Shown: one piece after another, positions 42,870 through 52,885 of the stretch
How the letters are laid out: the number at the start of each line of letters is the position of its first letter
Position numbering within the stretch: position 1 is the first letter of the stretch
Source of the DNA: Xiphydria camelus
Lineage: Eukaryota; Arthropoda; Insecta; Hymenoptera; Xiphydriidae
DNA length: 64,000 nt
Assembly: GCA_963678675.1 (NCBI GenBank)
Contig: OY783197.1
Span: 15,308,402 to 15,372,401, forward strand
Direction: 5' to 3'
Notes under the pieces: model-generated
Told to the model about the DNA's origin: nothing
Database searches by the model: none
Seen by the model: only the letters and a program-made list of their open reading frames with translations
Program-made: the position numbers and the translations under genes

Positions 42870-43610
42870 GGGGCCGTCCATTAATTACGTGAGTACAATT
42901 TTTGGGCGTTTATACCCTTCCCTTCCTCCCATATAAGCCACCGTAAGACCCCCCCCCAATATCTCACGTGATTTTTTTGAATTGCTTAACATACGAAGAA
43001 TGAATACAGATATATATACATAGTATATCGAGGGTATCCTGCCAAAAGGGCGTATCCACAAAAATAATGTTTTGGTTGATACGCCCTTCTGGCAGGAAAC
43101 CCTTTATATATAAGTCCAAATCGGTGTAATGCTGTTAAAAATGAACGCCAATTTTTTATTACGTATAGGTTCACGTAAAATATCGAAGGTTTCCTGTCAG
43201 AAGGGCGTATCAACCAGAACATGATTTTTGTGGATACGCCCTTTTGGCAGGATAGGTACCCTCGATGTTATATCGTATAGGCGCCAAGAATACCAATTCA
43301 GTGGAAAAATTGTACCTATCGAAGCTCAACGTAATGTGAACGAACCTAATTGTTTTACTAGACCAATCCATGCTTACGGTCCAATATCACTCAACTGTGG
43401 TGGTGTGTGGACTACATTACCGCGCGGTAGGCAGATATTTTATTTACCCTTTGGAGCGCAATACAATGTTCGTATGTTTAAAGTTTAAAAAATAATATGT
43501 GTAAAAAACGGACATAAATTTTTCTGTCCCCCCTCCCCCCTATGTCAGGTTTTGTAAAGATTCAGCCCCCCCCCCCCCCCCAATACTTACGTAATTAATG
43601 GTCGGCCCCT
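42870..43610. mobile_element. GGGGCCGTCCATTAATTACG element (Harbinger-type)
   Basis: GGGGCCGTCCATTAATTACG is mirrored by CGTAATTAATGGTCGGCCCC. TTA precedes the left end; the right flank is TCA, so the 3-bp duplication is imperfect. Poly-C tracts lie inside both ends (42950-42957, 43565-43581). It belongs with 5793-6646. A plus-strand frame at 43228-43488 crosses the interior and is not recognised. A second foldback is nested at 43025-43268. Confidence 0.7.
43025..43268. mobile_element. Double-hairpin foldback nested element
   Basis: GAGGGTATCCTGCCAAAAGG with CGTATCCACAAAAAT and GGTTGATACGCCCTTCTGGC form one hairpin at the left. The right end repeats both in inverted order (GAAGGGCGTATCAACC, TGGATACGCCCTTTTGGCAG). 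Each end is itself a hairpin and the two ends are also inverted to each other, giving four related CGTATC arms. Confidence 0.7.
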
Positions 43611-43626
43611 CACGTTGCCGACACTT

Positions 43627-43892
43627 AAGCCGCGTATACATCTCAGCACGAACGGGAACGAGGCGAGGTGAGGCGAGGCGAATGCCTCGTTTGAGGGTTT
43701 TTGGCAATCGTGCGAGGCAACGATCTATCCATTTGTTCCTTTGAAGTACCGACTCGAAACGGATAGACTCCAAATGGCCCCGAGGCGAGGCCGAGGCGTC
43801 TTGCCGCGCCTCGAATGCACGTACACACTTGCATGCTCGTTCGGCCTCGCCTTGCCTAGTTCCCGTTCGTGCTCAGGTGTATACGCGGCTTT
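43627..43892. mobile_element. TIR MITE, AAGCCGCGTATACA ends
   Basis: AAGCCGCGTATACATCTCAG is mirrored by GAGGTGTATACGCGGCTT-like sequence, and GAACGGGAAC by GTTCCCGTTC. The GC-rich interior repeats GAGGCGAGG. 266 bp. Frames crossing it are arm shadows. Confidence 0.72.
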
Positions 43893-45108
43893 AGAATGGC
43901 AATTTCGGATGTAGCAAATGTAGGGCATCTGGCGAGCAACTCTTGGCATTATAAACGAAGGAAAATATGTTGTGGAAACATTTTGGATAAGAATCGAGCA
44001 AGTTGTTAGCAACAAATTTTGCGTTGTTTAAGAGAAACATTTTCATAAAGATGCCACCAATTTTTCATTAATGTGCACTAGTTTCTCAAATGTCTGTGAT
44101 AATATTCCATTGACTCTGAGATTCCAGCTGCTCATTTAGAGCCCGTGAGTCAATAAATAAGCTTATTTTACTATAAGAAGCTGTCGAAATTTTTTTTATA
44201 AAGTCAATTTATGAAATTTTACTACTCCCATATATAAGATTTTGAATATGTAGGACTTTAATTCTTATGTTACTTATACAGCTGCTGTCTCAGATTATAT
44301 ACGTTAATACATTTTTATAACTAACTGAATTTTTATTCAACTGTGGTTCAATTTCAAATCTGTTTAAATTCTAAGCATGTGACAGTAAAACTATGAATTT
44401 AATTGTGAATGATTGAAAAAAATTTAGTAAAAGTTCGCTATAGAAATTATATAAATAATTACCATTTTATAACCGAATGAAGAAGAATATTACTAAAAGC
44501 TATTAAGTGTTATTTGGAAATAGGTATACACTTCATATTGGATAGTATTCGTATGTAGGGCTAAAGCCGAACATATAGAAATGTTAGTCTCTACGATAAG
44601 TCATCCTAACTTCGATTCCCTTCGCTACGAGAGACCATAATGAAAGCAGGAAAATAAGGAGTATCACAGAATTAAGGTGCTACAGAATCAAGATATAATT
44701 GTTCTAAGAAGGAAGGCTACAAGAGGGGCAGATCACCATTTTTCTATCATCCTGTACTCTAATCATTCAATATCGGAGGATGAATTTTGTCCAATGATGG
44801 GAACAAATATCTACCAACATATTACGTTTTCTAACCTTTCTTAGACTATTATCTGAGTAATAGACATAGTCTAAAATCATCTAACAATAAGAAGGGAAGG
44901 TAAGCCTGCTTCCTTTTCTCTTAACCTCCTTTCCTAGTATACCTATACGTGGATACAACCTTGCTGCAAGACTTCAGCATGACCTTAAGGCTAGTGACTT
45001 AAAGCTATGATTTGTATAATACACGTTCGAACGTCTTTTGATTTCTCTGAAGACTGTCTTTGTGTAAAAATAACAGATTACCGGTGTGAATATAAGATAT
45101 GTATTTAC
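43893..45108. other. Intron sequence, nothing recognised
   Basis: AT-rich, apparently unique intron sequence between two Nol6 exons. No terminal repeats or coding regions could be supported. Confidence 0.45.
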
Positions 45109-45385
45109 CATAAGATTTGATCAAATGCACTGTGTAACGGTACTTTTCGAGCAAATAAAACCTGAAAACAATCGACGTGTGCATTATCCAAACATTGCAC
45201 AGCGAGATCAGCTTCATTCCGAACCCAGTTCAAAGTCTCCATGGATATATTTGCCGCCAAATTATGATAACCAGTTGTATCGAGAAAAACGCAGTCATAA
45301 TATTCCTGGTAAACGGATATCGTTTCGTTTTGACTCTCTTCGTGTTGGCATAGCGTTATTCCATTCATGCTCCAGTTACATTGTA
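45109..45385 (-). CDS. Nol6: Nol6 exon (domain 2)
   Basis: A 277-bp exon. Two bases complete a Val codon from the previous exon, then QCNWSMNGITLCQHEESQ, YYDCVFLDTTGYHNLAANIS and NEADLAVQCLDNAHVDCFQV lead to HSAFDQIL plus two bases. Animal Nol6 has NGISL, then VVFLDSSGHLNLCADV and EARLSMMLLDS..DDGFHLL here. The acceptor AG is at 45386-45387 and the donor GTAAAT at 45103-45108. The split codon joins as Cys (TG plus T). The upstream intron (15.2 kb) contains the LOA-like LINE and Penelope elements. Confidence 0.95.
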
Positions 45386-47095
45386 CTGCAGAAACAAAAA
45401 GTTATTTCAGTTTTCTATACATGTATTCGACGATTAATTAACCGACCGCGATGATAGGGTAGAGGTGGAAGAGACGTCCGCGTGGCGATCATCTTTTGCT
45501 TTTCCCCAAATCGTATTCCTATCGCAAGCGCCTACATAGGTACTGCTATTCTTATTGTTATTTTTTATCACTACGCGTAAACGGTACAGTCGAAGTTATT
45601 CATTTTTGGCACAAGCTATTTGAAGCATACGTTCTAAATTCAGTGAGTTTTTCATTACAGTGTAATCATTTTATCAATTAAAGAAAAAGATAAAACCACC
45701 TTTTTATCAATGACTGTTATACTAGTCTATGTTAAAATGAGAAATTTGATCATACTGTTTTTTTTTTTGAAAAAGTCCAGATCGAAATTCTAAAAAAAAT
45801 AGAGCTTACTTATGAAGTGCTGATAAATATTGTGTATAATTTTGAAACGTATGGTACTACTTTGATTTTGACGAAGAACCTCCTTAAAGAAACATTACGG
45901 TATTGATTACTTTCTTATGATAATTGATCTGTACCTCTATTTTATATGTCTTAAAAATGGATGATAAATGAATTAAGTAACGACATTTTCTTCAGTGGAT
46001 ACAGAGATTATACATTCTCGCTAAATTTTCAACACCATCACTTCCGATTCGATTAGAGGTGATTGGATTAACGTTCACGACGATTACACTATTTTCAAAG
46101 AAGAACCAATCGAATTCATAAAATCAATGATTTTATCATTAATATTTTACTAGAGAATACTTCCATTACATTGTCTGACCAATGTAAATTAAAATTTCTT
46201 TTAAAGGGCGTCTGCCCATTCAAGGAAATTTAAATATAACACATAGAAACTTTTTGAGTGACAAGTGAAAACGACATGATGTCGATAAAGTAACGAAAGT
46301 TAATGACTATATTATGCGAAAAGAATCACCGTTAATAACCCATATAAATATTAAGAATTACTTAACGATTGTTTATGCTAAATGTACCTATATTAACAAA
46401 GCGCTTCCTTAGAAAGAGAAGTGGCTGAACTAAATATTTCCCAAATGACTCAAAGCTATCGTATTAGTCAGGCAAAGATAAACAAAAAAAATGAAGTTAA
46501 TTTTTGTAAGATCTGGTCAAGACTCTTTATGTTTGAGCCAATTGAAGGTCGCATTTCTGTTACCTCCTTAAAACTGTATAATATTGAAATTAAACGTTTT
46601 TCTTGGAAAAATGCATAGTTTTTTATACATTTATAAGTACAATTTTAAGTGGATCGCCTTGATTAAGTAATGGGTTGTCAGTTTATTAATTCTCTAATCT
46701 CATTAATTATCGCTACGTAAATGATTCATCACCAAAACGGCAGTATATGCGCACATTTTAGTTTATGACTATCGATCAGCTATTGGAGAGAATCTATTTT
46801 TTAATCCTCTCCCGTATTTATTTAACTTCTTACTACGCTTAATTCAATCTTCTCATAAAAGAGATAGTTAGTTAAGGCGTAGCCATATCTAGCCATATTA
46901 TAAACTTATATAATTCTAGGAAAAAGCTTGAATGTATACATCTGTCACTATCCGTATTTGGATTAACATATTCGAGTGATATAGAATCATATTAATTTTC
47001 AATGTAGAATATACTTGGAGGATTATTGTAATAAAAAAGGTGTCTAATCTTAATTTTAACTGTCATTTTTCTTCACAACCCTTAAGGGGTATGGC
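45386..47095. other. Intron sequence, nothing recognised
   Basis: AT-rich sequence with a T-rich acceptor tract next to the exon. Short frames at 45496-45681 and 46421-46618 show no motif or codon bias. Confidence 0.45.
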
Positions 47096-47493
47096 CCCGG
47101 TAGAATTTTCAAAAAATCGATTTTTTTGCTTAAACGATGCTTTATTATCATAAAAATAAGATAATATTCGATTTATAGCGAAAACAATTTTTGTTCACCA
47201 ACTTTGAGTGTATAGCGTGACCCTACCTATAACGCAGTCGTAGAATACCAGAGCGCGCAGCGTAATGTCCCCGGATTTTCGGAGCTAAGCTATTAGAAAT
47301 GACTAACAATATAACGGTACATTTAGAATATAGGTATATATAGAGGACATTAGTTGCATTTAATTAATCGGAAAAATCTAAGCCAGTGTAACCGCTGAAA
47401 GGACGCCGTTCAGTTGCTTCTCAGCTTTTCGAGTGATAGGAACATATTTAGTTATTGTGCCATTTACAGAATTTTTGTTTGTAAACAACCGAA

Positions 47494-47709
47494 ATGAGCA
47501 ACGATCAGAAAGTTTATCGATCACGGAAAGGATCAAAAAGGAATCCTTGGAGTGTAAAGAAACGTAATATTTCAAAGCGTAGACCGTTAAATCGATACGA
47601 AGCGGAGCAAGATACAGAAGGTGTGAGCGCGTCGGCCAAAAAACTGCGAAAATCAACAAGTTCCCGTGATGTTGAAGTTAACGGTGAATTCGGGGTTATA
47701 GATTTATAA
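47494..47709 (+). pseudogene. Kolobok/Mutator-like transposase, N-terminal remnant
   Basis: ATG at 47494 opens MSNDQKVYRSRKGSKRNP, then KRRPLNRYEAEQDTE, KKLRKST and REVN-like text, stopping at 47709. The phrase RPxNRYEAE, the KKLR/RKLK basic block and the VEVNGEFG/IEVDASFG motif line up residue for residue with the N-terminus encoded at 63432. The stop comes just where the Cys-bearing domain would begin. Confidence 0.7.
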
Positions 47710-47766
47710 ATTTTATAACTGTTATGAATGTAATTCCTCAATAACAACGAGAGTTTCAATTCTATT

Positions 47767-48081
47767 GTGTGGAGTTTGGCACCCAAGAGGACTTCAAGCG
47801 GCAACTTGGTTTGGGATATAGCTTCCAATATTGCAGTCTGTACGTTCAACGATGGCCTTAGCAGCGTCATGAGCATGATGAACATTTTGGGCATGACTAT
47901 AGGGCCCCAAAGCTACAACTTTTGTTTAGAAGTCGATGCACTGCGCGTCGACTACGCAGAGCGGTCACTATCGGATGCGGCGAAGAACGCGCGTTTGGAC
48001 GCAAGATCTTCAAGGAAAGCGAAAGAGGAGGAAAATCTTGCCTTGGAAGGTCAACTTTATGGAGCTGGTATCGCAGACTAA
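47767..48081 (+). pseudogene. Kolobok/Mutator-like transposase, C-terminal remnant
   Basis: An open frame of 104 codons reading LAPKRTSSGNLVWDIASNIA, then VMSMMNILGMTIGPQSYNFC, then a Glu/Arg/Ala-rich helix (ERSLSDAAKNARLDARSSRK), ending EGQLYGAGIAD. Mutator-like (PF20700-type) insect transposases end in this manner, with G.....GP..Y.....D..R and a closing YGAGIA. It begins after the deletion point, and its apparent start codon is probably not used. Confidence 0.65.
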
Positions 48082-48710
48082 TGGTAAAAAATTTTTTATT
48101 TGCATTTCTATAGATTAATTACAAGAAAGTTGTATGTAAAACTTAAACGCGTTTATCTCAAAACAGCTTTTTTTCGAATTGGCGAGACAAATAATTTCGA
48201 CAATTTTTATCCGACTGTCTTCCAATTTTACAATCATCTTTCTAATTGCATTTCGCACAAAAGTACGTAGGGAATTTTTGATTAATTAAAAACTTTCCAT
48301 TTTATGAGCCGCTTCATACGAAATTTTTCACGGAAAATTCACCACTTACATTCAAATGCTTAGGTACCATTTTCCGAAAAATCAATATTTTAAAAAACCC
48401 CTACGTACTTCTGTAGATATATTTATGAAGATTAAGGAAAAAAATTGTTTTTGGTTCTAGGTTAAAAATTGCGGAAACCGGCGCCGGATTTGTCTCGCCG
48501 CGGAGCACCGCAAAAAAAAAGCACCAGCGGAAAATATGAATAGCCAGCCATATTGAATTAAAAATATATATATGTATATTTTTTAAATATTTTAATTCTT
48601 GTTATTAATAGATATGAAATTACTTTTGTACATAAATCACTCTTTTATTAAATGAAAATGGTTAAATATGCACCTTATTTAGTAACCGCTACCGTGGCCA
48701 TACCCCTTAA

Positions 48711-49426
48711 TCCTTATACGGTACTCGGGTATATAGTGACCCATATAGCGTTCAATATTGATGAATAATTGTGATTGTGCATTCAGAGATAATTTTCTGA
48801 ACCTTTTAGATATTGTTTTTTTCTTAAAACAATAAGTTTCTACGATAAATAAGCGTGCAATTAATCAATTTTGACAGCTACAAGAAACTACACTAAAAAT
48901 CTTCAGGTTATCACCCATAATAGTCTATACTTTACTGACAGACTTCATTTTACAAAATGTGCGGATATTATAATCTATTGTATCTTATGATTGACCGTCC
49001 TAACAAAATAAAGGCTTCTGTACGTCTGTGTAATATTTCCATTTTCAAGTTTCTGAACGCTTTCCAATCACCGTCAAGTCACAAGGTACATGCCACGTAG
49101 AGACGGTGACGGATTCGTACACGCTCTGTTCGCTCCTATTCTATTAGAAGGTTGCATTGAAAGCCGCTGTTCTCCTGTAGATGGCTCTAACTACTTATGC
49201 CGTGCGCAGCGACTAATACTTCTTGTATCGCTTTAAATTATGGACATTTCACATTAAGATTCAGTCATTAAACTGCCATTTTTCTTATGTAAACTACTTT
49301 ATATTTTATAGAAATTGAGAATAAATAAATTTTATTATATTTATAACCATGAATATTGCAAGCATAAGTTAAAACGTAAGAATTGAAGAACAGTTGAACT
49401 AGTGAGAAGAAATTTGTATGAGTAGT
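48711..49426. other. Intron sequence, nothing recognised
   Basis: AT-rich sequence ending at the target site of the LOA-like LINE. No repeats or genes could be supported. Confidence 0.4.
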
Positions 49427-49837
49427 TTAGTTACTGGATCCCGTGCACCTCACTTACAAAGCCCAATTGACGGGTGTGAGGGGGGGTTGAGCTTCCCCTG
49501 CCGGGCGCGTCCCTAGGTGGAGGATAAGTGGAATGGCCGAGCTGATTAACGCCTTAGCGGAGCGAAAGTAGCGATTAATGAGAGTGATAAGTGCTTCCAA
49601 TGGTGTATAAACCCACCAACGGGGGCGTGAAGGCTCTCGTCGTGGACCAAAAGCTCCCCCCAAACATAAGGTGTGAGCTACCGTACTGAGATGTTGTATG
49701 GCGCAGGGGGTAAGATGCGTTCCCAAACGATGCCTCCCAGATACCGGGCGCCCTCTGGGTAGTAAGTAGCCAAGCCCTGGGTGAACGGACCTCTCCCCAG
49801 GTGAGACCGCATTAGTCTGATACTCGTGGGACGAAAA

Positions 49838-50722
49838 ATGGACCAATTTAACATAAATGCGGGACGACCTTCTGGGACGGAAACGAACCAGAAGGGTGAC
49901 GAACACACTGACGGTGGACAGAAAATCGCTAAGCAGAAACTTAGTGGGGCTGCGAGGCGACGACTGAAAAGACAGTCACAAGGGGGAGTAGGGAATGAAC
50001 AAGTCCCAACAACCCCTGGGACAGTTACAGACGGGGCAGGAGTAGGAAGTGGGAAGGGGATCAAGGGAATGACCCCTGAACATCATACACCCAGCCCCAG
50101 TACGACACAGACTGAGAAAAAGACTCGAACGGAAACATATGCGCAAAAGTCGACAAAAATGATCAGGTGGGCCCTTATACCGGAAGGGTACCCTGAGAGA
50201 CGATTGACGACGGACGAATTGACAGCGATCAAGAGACTTATTAAAGCCCAGATCCTGTCAATACCCGACGGTACAAAGACGCCCATCTTCGAAGGGATTT
50301 GGGAAAGAGACGGCGCAGCGGTGGTAGGCTGCACCGACGAACAAATTGGGATGTGGTTGAAAAGCCTATTCCCAGAAAACAAAATAGGGAATCTCGTTCT
50401 CGGCGTGGTCTCGACTGAGGAGCTTCCAAAGCGCCACAGGGTAGTGGTCCACGTCAAGGATGAGGAACTAACACCCTCGGAGGCTATACTGTTTCTGGTG
50501 AAACAGAATACAAGAATGACCAAGGAGGACTGGACGATTGACAAGGGCAGTGAAAGTAAGGGAGCTACTAGCATCCACTTTTCTGCACTTGTCAACGACA
50601 AAGCGTTGCGGTGCCTAGAAGCCTGCAACTTCAAACCTCACTGTGGGACTCAAAGAGCGACTGTAAAGTTGCTTGAGAAGAACCGCGGTGGGAATAAAGA
50701 GGCAACTGAGGCGGGCAAGTGA
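49838..50722 (+). CDS. LINE ORF1 (Gag-like RNA-binding protein)
   Basis: The first ATG in frame is 49838 (MDQFNINAGRPSGTETNQK). The 294-residue product has a basic, Ser/Thr/Pro-rich N-terminal third (AARRRLKRQ, PEHHTPSPSTTQTEKKTRTE) and a folded C-terminal half (RRLTTDELTAIKRLI, EQIGMWLKSLFPENKIG, LPKRHRVVVHVKDEE, CLEACNFKPHCGTQRATVKL). The C-terminal region resembles ORF1 proteins of LOA-type elements, which bind element RNA, but I cannot see a complete CCHC knuckle. The frame is intact, unlike ORF2. Confidence 0.7.
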   Translation: MDQFNINAGRPSGTETNQKGDEHTDGGQKIAKQKLSGAARRRLKRQSQGGVGNEQVPTTPGTVTDGAGVGSGKGIKGMTPEHHTPSPSTTQTEKKTRTETYAQKSTKMIRWALIPEGYPERRLTTDELTAIKRLIKAQILSIPDGTKTPIFEGIWERDGAAVVGCTDEQIGMWLKSLFPENKIGNLVLGVVSTEELPKRHRVVVHVKDEELTPSEAILFLVKQNTRMTKEDWTIDKGSESKGATSIHFSALVNDKALRCLEACNFKPHCGTQRATVKLLEKNRGGNKEATEAGK

Positions 50723-51594
50723 ACCCTGATATGGTTCATTTGTCGCTCAATTTTGTGCAGATTAACTTGCATCATAGCAAGAGCGCCTCGGCCATATTGG
50801 TCAAGGAGCTAGCTAAGATGCACACAGGCATAGCACTAATCCAGGAGCCTTGGTTAATAGATGGTGCTATGAAGGGGCTCCGGGGAAGCGGGAGATTACT
50901 TTACGCAAACTCTCTGAGCAAAACCTCAGAGCCTGCATTCTTGTAAAGGGTGTACAGGCTGTTTTCATTCCACAACTGAGCTGCGGAGACCTGACGGTGG
51001 CAAGAGGATCCTAGCAGACGGAAGTGGAGGTAAACAAGAGTTTGTCATAGGGTCAGCTTATCTACCATATGATTCAAGGGAACCTCCACCTACAAGGGAA
51101 TTCGAACACCTTGTAGAAGAGGTGAGGAAAAGGAAGGGTGAACTCCTGGTGGGGTGCGATGCGAACTCACACCATGTGGGATGGGGGAGCACTGACACCA
51201 ATGCCAGGGGAGAAACCCTGTACGAATACATCCTGGCTTCAGATCTATTGATACTGAACAGGGGAAAGGAACCTACTTTCATGGACCGTAGAAGACATGA
51301 AGTGTTAGATATCACCGTATGCACCGTGGGAGGACTGGATTGGGTTGGAGACTGGAGGGTGTCTAAAGAACCTTCAGGATCTGACCACAGCCAAATACTC
51401 TTCACGGTGAGAGGGTATCGGGAGGGAACTAAAAGGAACCCGCAAAAGGCAGACTGGGATGGGTACGTGGAGGAACTTAAGCAGAGGATCCGAGATGTAC
51501 CTGTCCGATTCTGTAATAAGAAACAACTCGAGGTGACGGCCGAGCGCTTCGCAAAGGCGCTGAGACTATCATACGAAGCGAGTAGCACTGTATA

Positions 51595-52885
51595 CAGGGT
51601 GCGCCAAAAAAAGTGACAACCAAGTTGCATTGGCCCTATCACGAAAACGTTTCGACTTGGATTTTTCCAGATTTCTATTCGATTCTCCATTTACAATACT
51701 ACATCCATGATTTTTTTTCAGAATTTTCCAACACGTTTACAGTATTTTTTTTAGATGTCAAACCAAAGTGAACAAAGTTTGATGTTACACGAGCTGGGAA
51801 ATCGTACGATCGACATCGCGCGGACTCTCGGCATCAACAAGTCCAACGTCAGGAGGACCATTAGGCGATTTGAAGAGCTCGGCCATGCTGGCCGCCGTCC
51901 AGGAAGCGGCAGAAAACGCACCGTCAGGACCACCAACAACCGGGAGCTCGTTCGAGAGCGCATCAGGCGAAACTCAAGAGTCTCGATGAGAAAAATCTCC
52001 CGCGACAGCGGAATCAGCAACACATCCGTTCGCCGAATAGCCAAAGAGGACCTCAAACTCAAGCCGTACAAGCTCCAAAAAGTGCAGCTCCTCACCGACG
52101 AGAACAAGCGTGTACAACTCGAAAGATGCAACCGACTCCTTCGTCGCCACGCAGCTCTGGACTGGAAGCGCATCCTCTTCACGGACGAGAAGCTGTTCAC
52201 CGTTGAACTAGCTCACAATCACCAAAACGACAGGTGCTGGTCCGCCGAGGCTCCCGGCAACTCGGCCATCGTCTAACACCGCCAAAACCCTCAATCGCTG
52301 ATGGTTTGGGGCGGAATTTGCGCGAGCGGCAAAACCCCCCTCGTTTTCGTGGCTCAGGGAGTCAAAATCAATCAAGAAGTGTATCGCCGTGACATTCTCG
52401 AGGCCGTCGTCCTTCCATGGACCCAGCAGCACTTCAGCGATGTGAGTTGGACGTTCCAGCAAGATTCCGCTCCGGCCCACAAAGCGAGAGCGACACAAGA
52501 GTGGTGTAGCGCCAATTTTCCGGACTTCATCACATCTGAAGAATGGCCACCGTACTCGCCCGATCTAAACCCAATGGACTTCAGCGTGTGGTCCATTTTG
52601 GAAGCCAGGGCCTGTGCTAAGCCCACAAAAGTTTGGAGTCATTGAAACGTTCCTTGCGCCGGGAGTGGGAACGATTGTCGCCGGAGGAGGTGCGTGGCGC
52701 GGCAAAAAATTTCCGAAAGCGTCTGATGCTCTGTATCGAAGCACAAGCAAGCCACTTCGAAATTAATTAATTATGTTATAGCCAGAATAGCTGTTTATTG
52801 ATTTTCGTTAATAAAATTTGTTTTTGTTAGAAAATTAAATTTGTATGCTTATTTACATGGTGGTCACTTTTTTTGGCGCACCCTG
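51595..52885 (+). mobile_element. maT-type (DD37D) mariner nested in the LINE
   Basis: Inverted ends CAGGGTGCGCCAAAAAAAGT and ACTTTTTTTGGCGCACCCTG lie between TA (51593-51594) and TA (52886-52887). Removing it restores GCACTGTATATCCCCAAGG in the LINE. At 1291 bp it is full length for the group. The single transposase gene has one stop and one frameshift. Confidence 0.9.
51755..52770 (+). pseudogene. maT-like mariner transposase (DD37D), two lesions
   Basis: ATG at 51755. An N-terminal HTH pair (HELGNRTIDIARTLGINKSN, then a GRRPGSGRKR hook) is followed by the DDE domain: ILFTDEKLF, TFQQDSAPAH and SPDLNPMDFSVW. There are 37 residues between the second and third aspartates, the DD37D signature of maT elements. 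A TAA at 52274-52276 replaces a sense codon between GNSAIV and HRQNPQSLMVWGG. Near 52620 the frame shifts by one base, after which LKRSLRREWERLSPEEV, then CIEAQASHFEIN and the stop at 52770 are read. Confidence 0.88.

Larger units (their letters stand above)
47096..48706 (+). mobile_element. Kolobok/Mutator-like element, internally deleted
   Basis: TTAA at 47092-47095 and 48707-48710 flanks GGGGTATGGCC and GGCCATACCCC. AGAATTTTCAAAAAATCGAT follows the left end, as it does (AACTTTTCAAAAATCGAT) at 62994. Two coding remnants, matching the two ends of a transposase, lie at 47494-47709 and 47767-48081, with the large middle missing. A TTAA duplication points to the Kolobok superfamily rather than canonical Mutator (9 bp). 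Confidence 0.75.

Noticed and set aside
43228..43488. 86-codon plus-strand frame within the GGGGCC element
   Set aside because: It starts inside a nested foldback arm, has no known motif and no partner coding sequence; possible captured fragment but unsupported.
47096..48706. Classical Mutator assignment with 9-bp duplication
   Set aside because: The flanking nine bases do not match (TCACAACCC versus TCCTTATAC); TTAA on both sides fits better.
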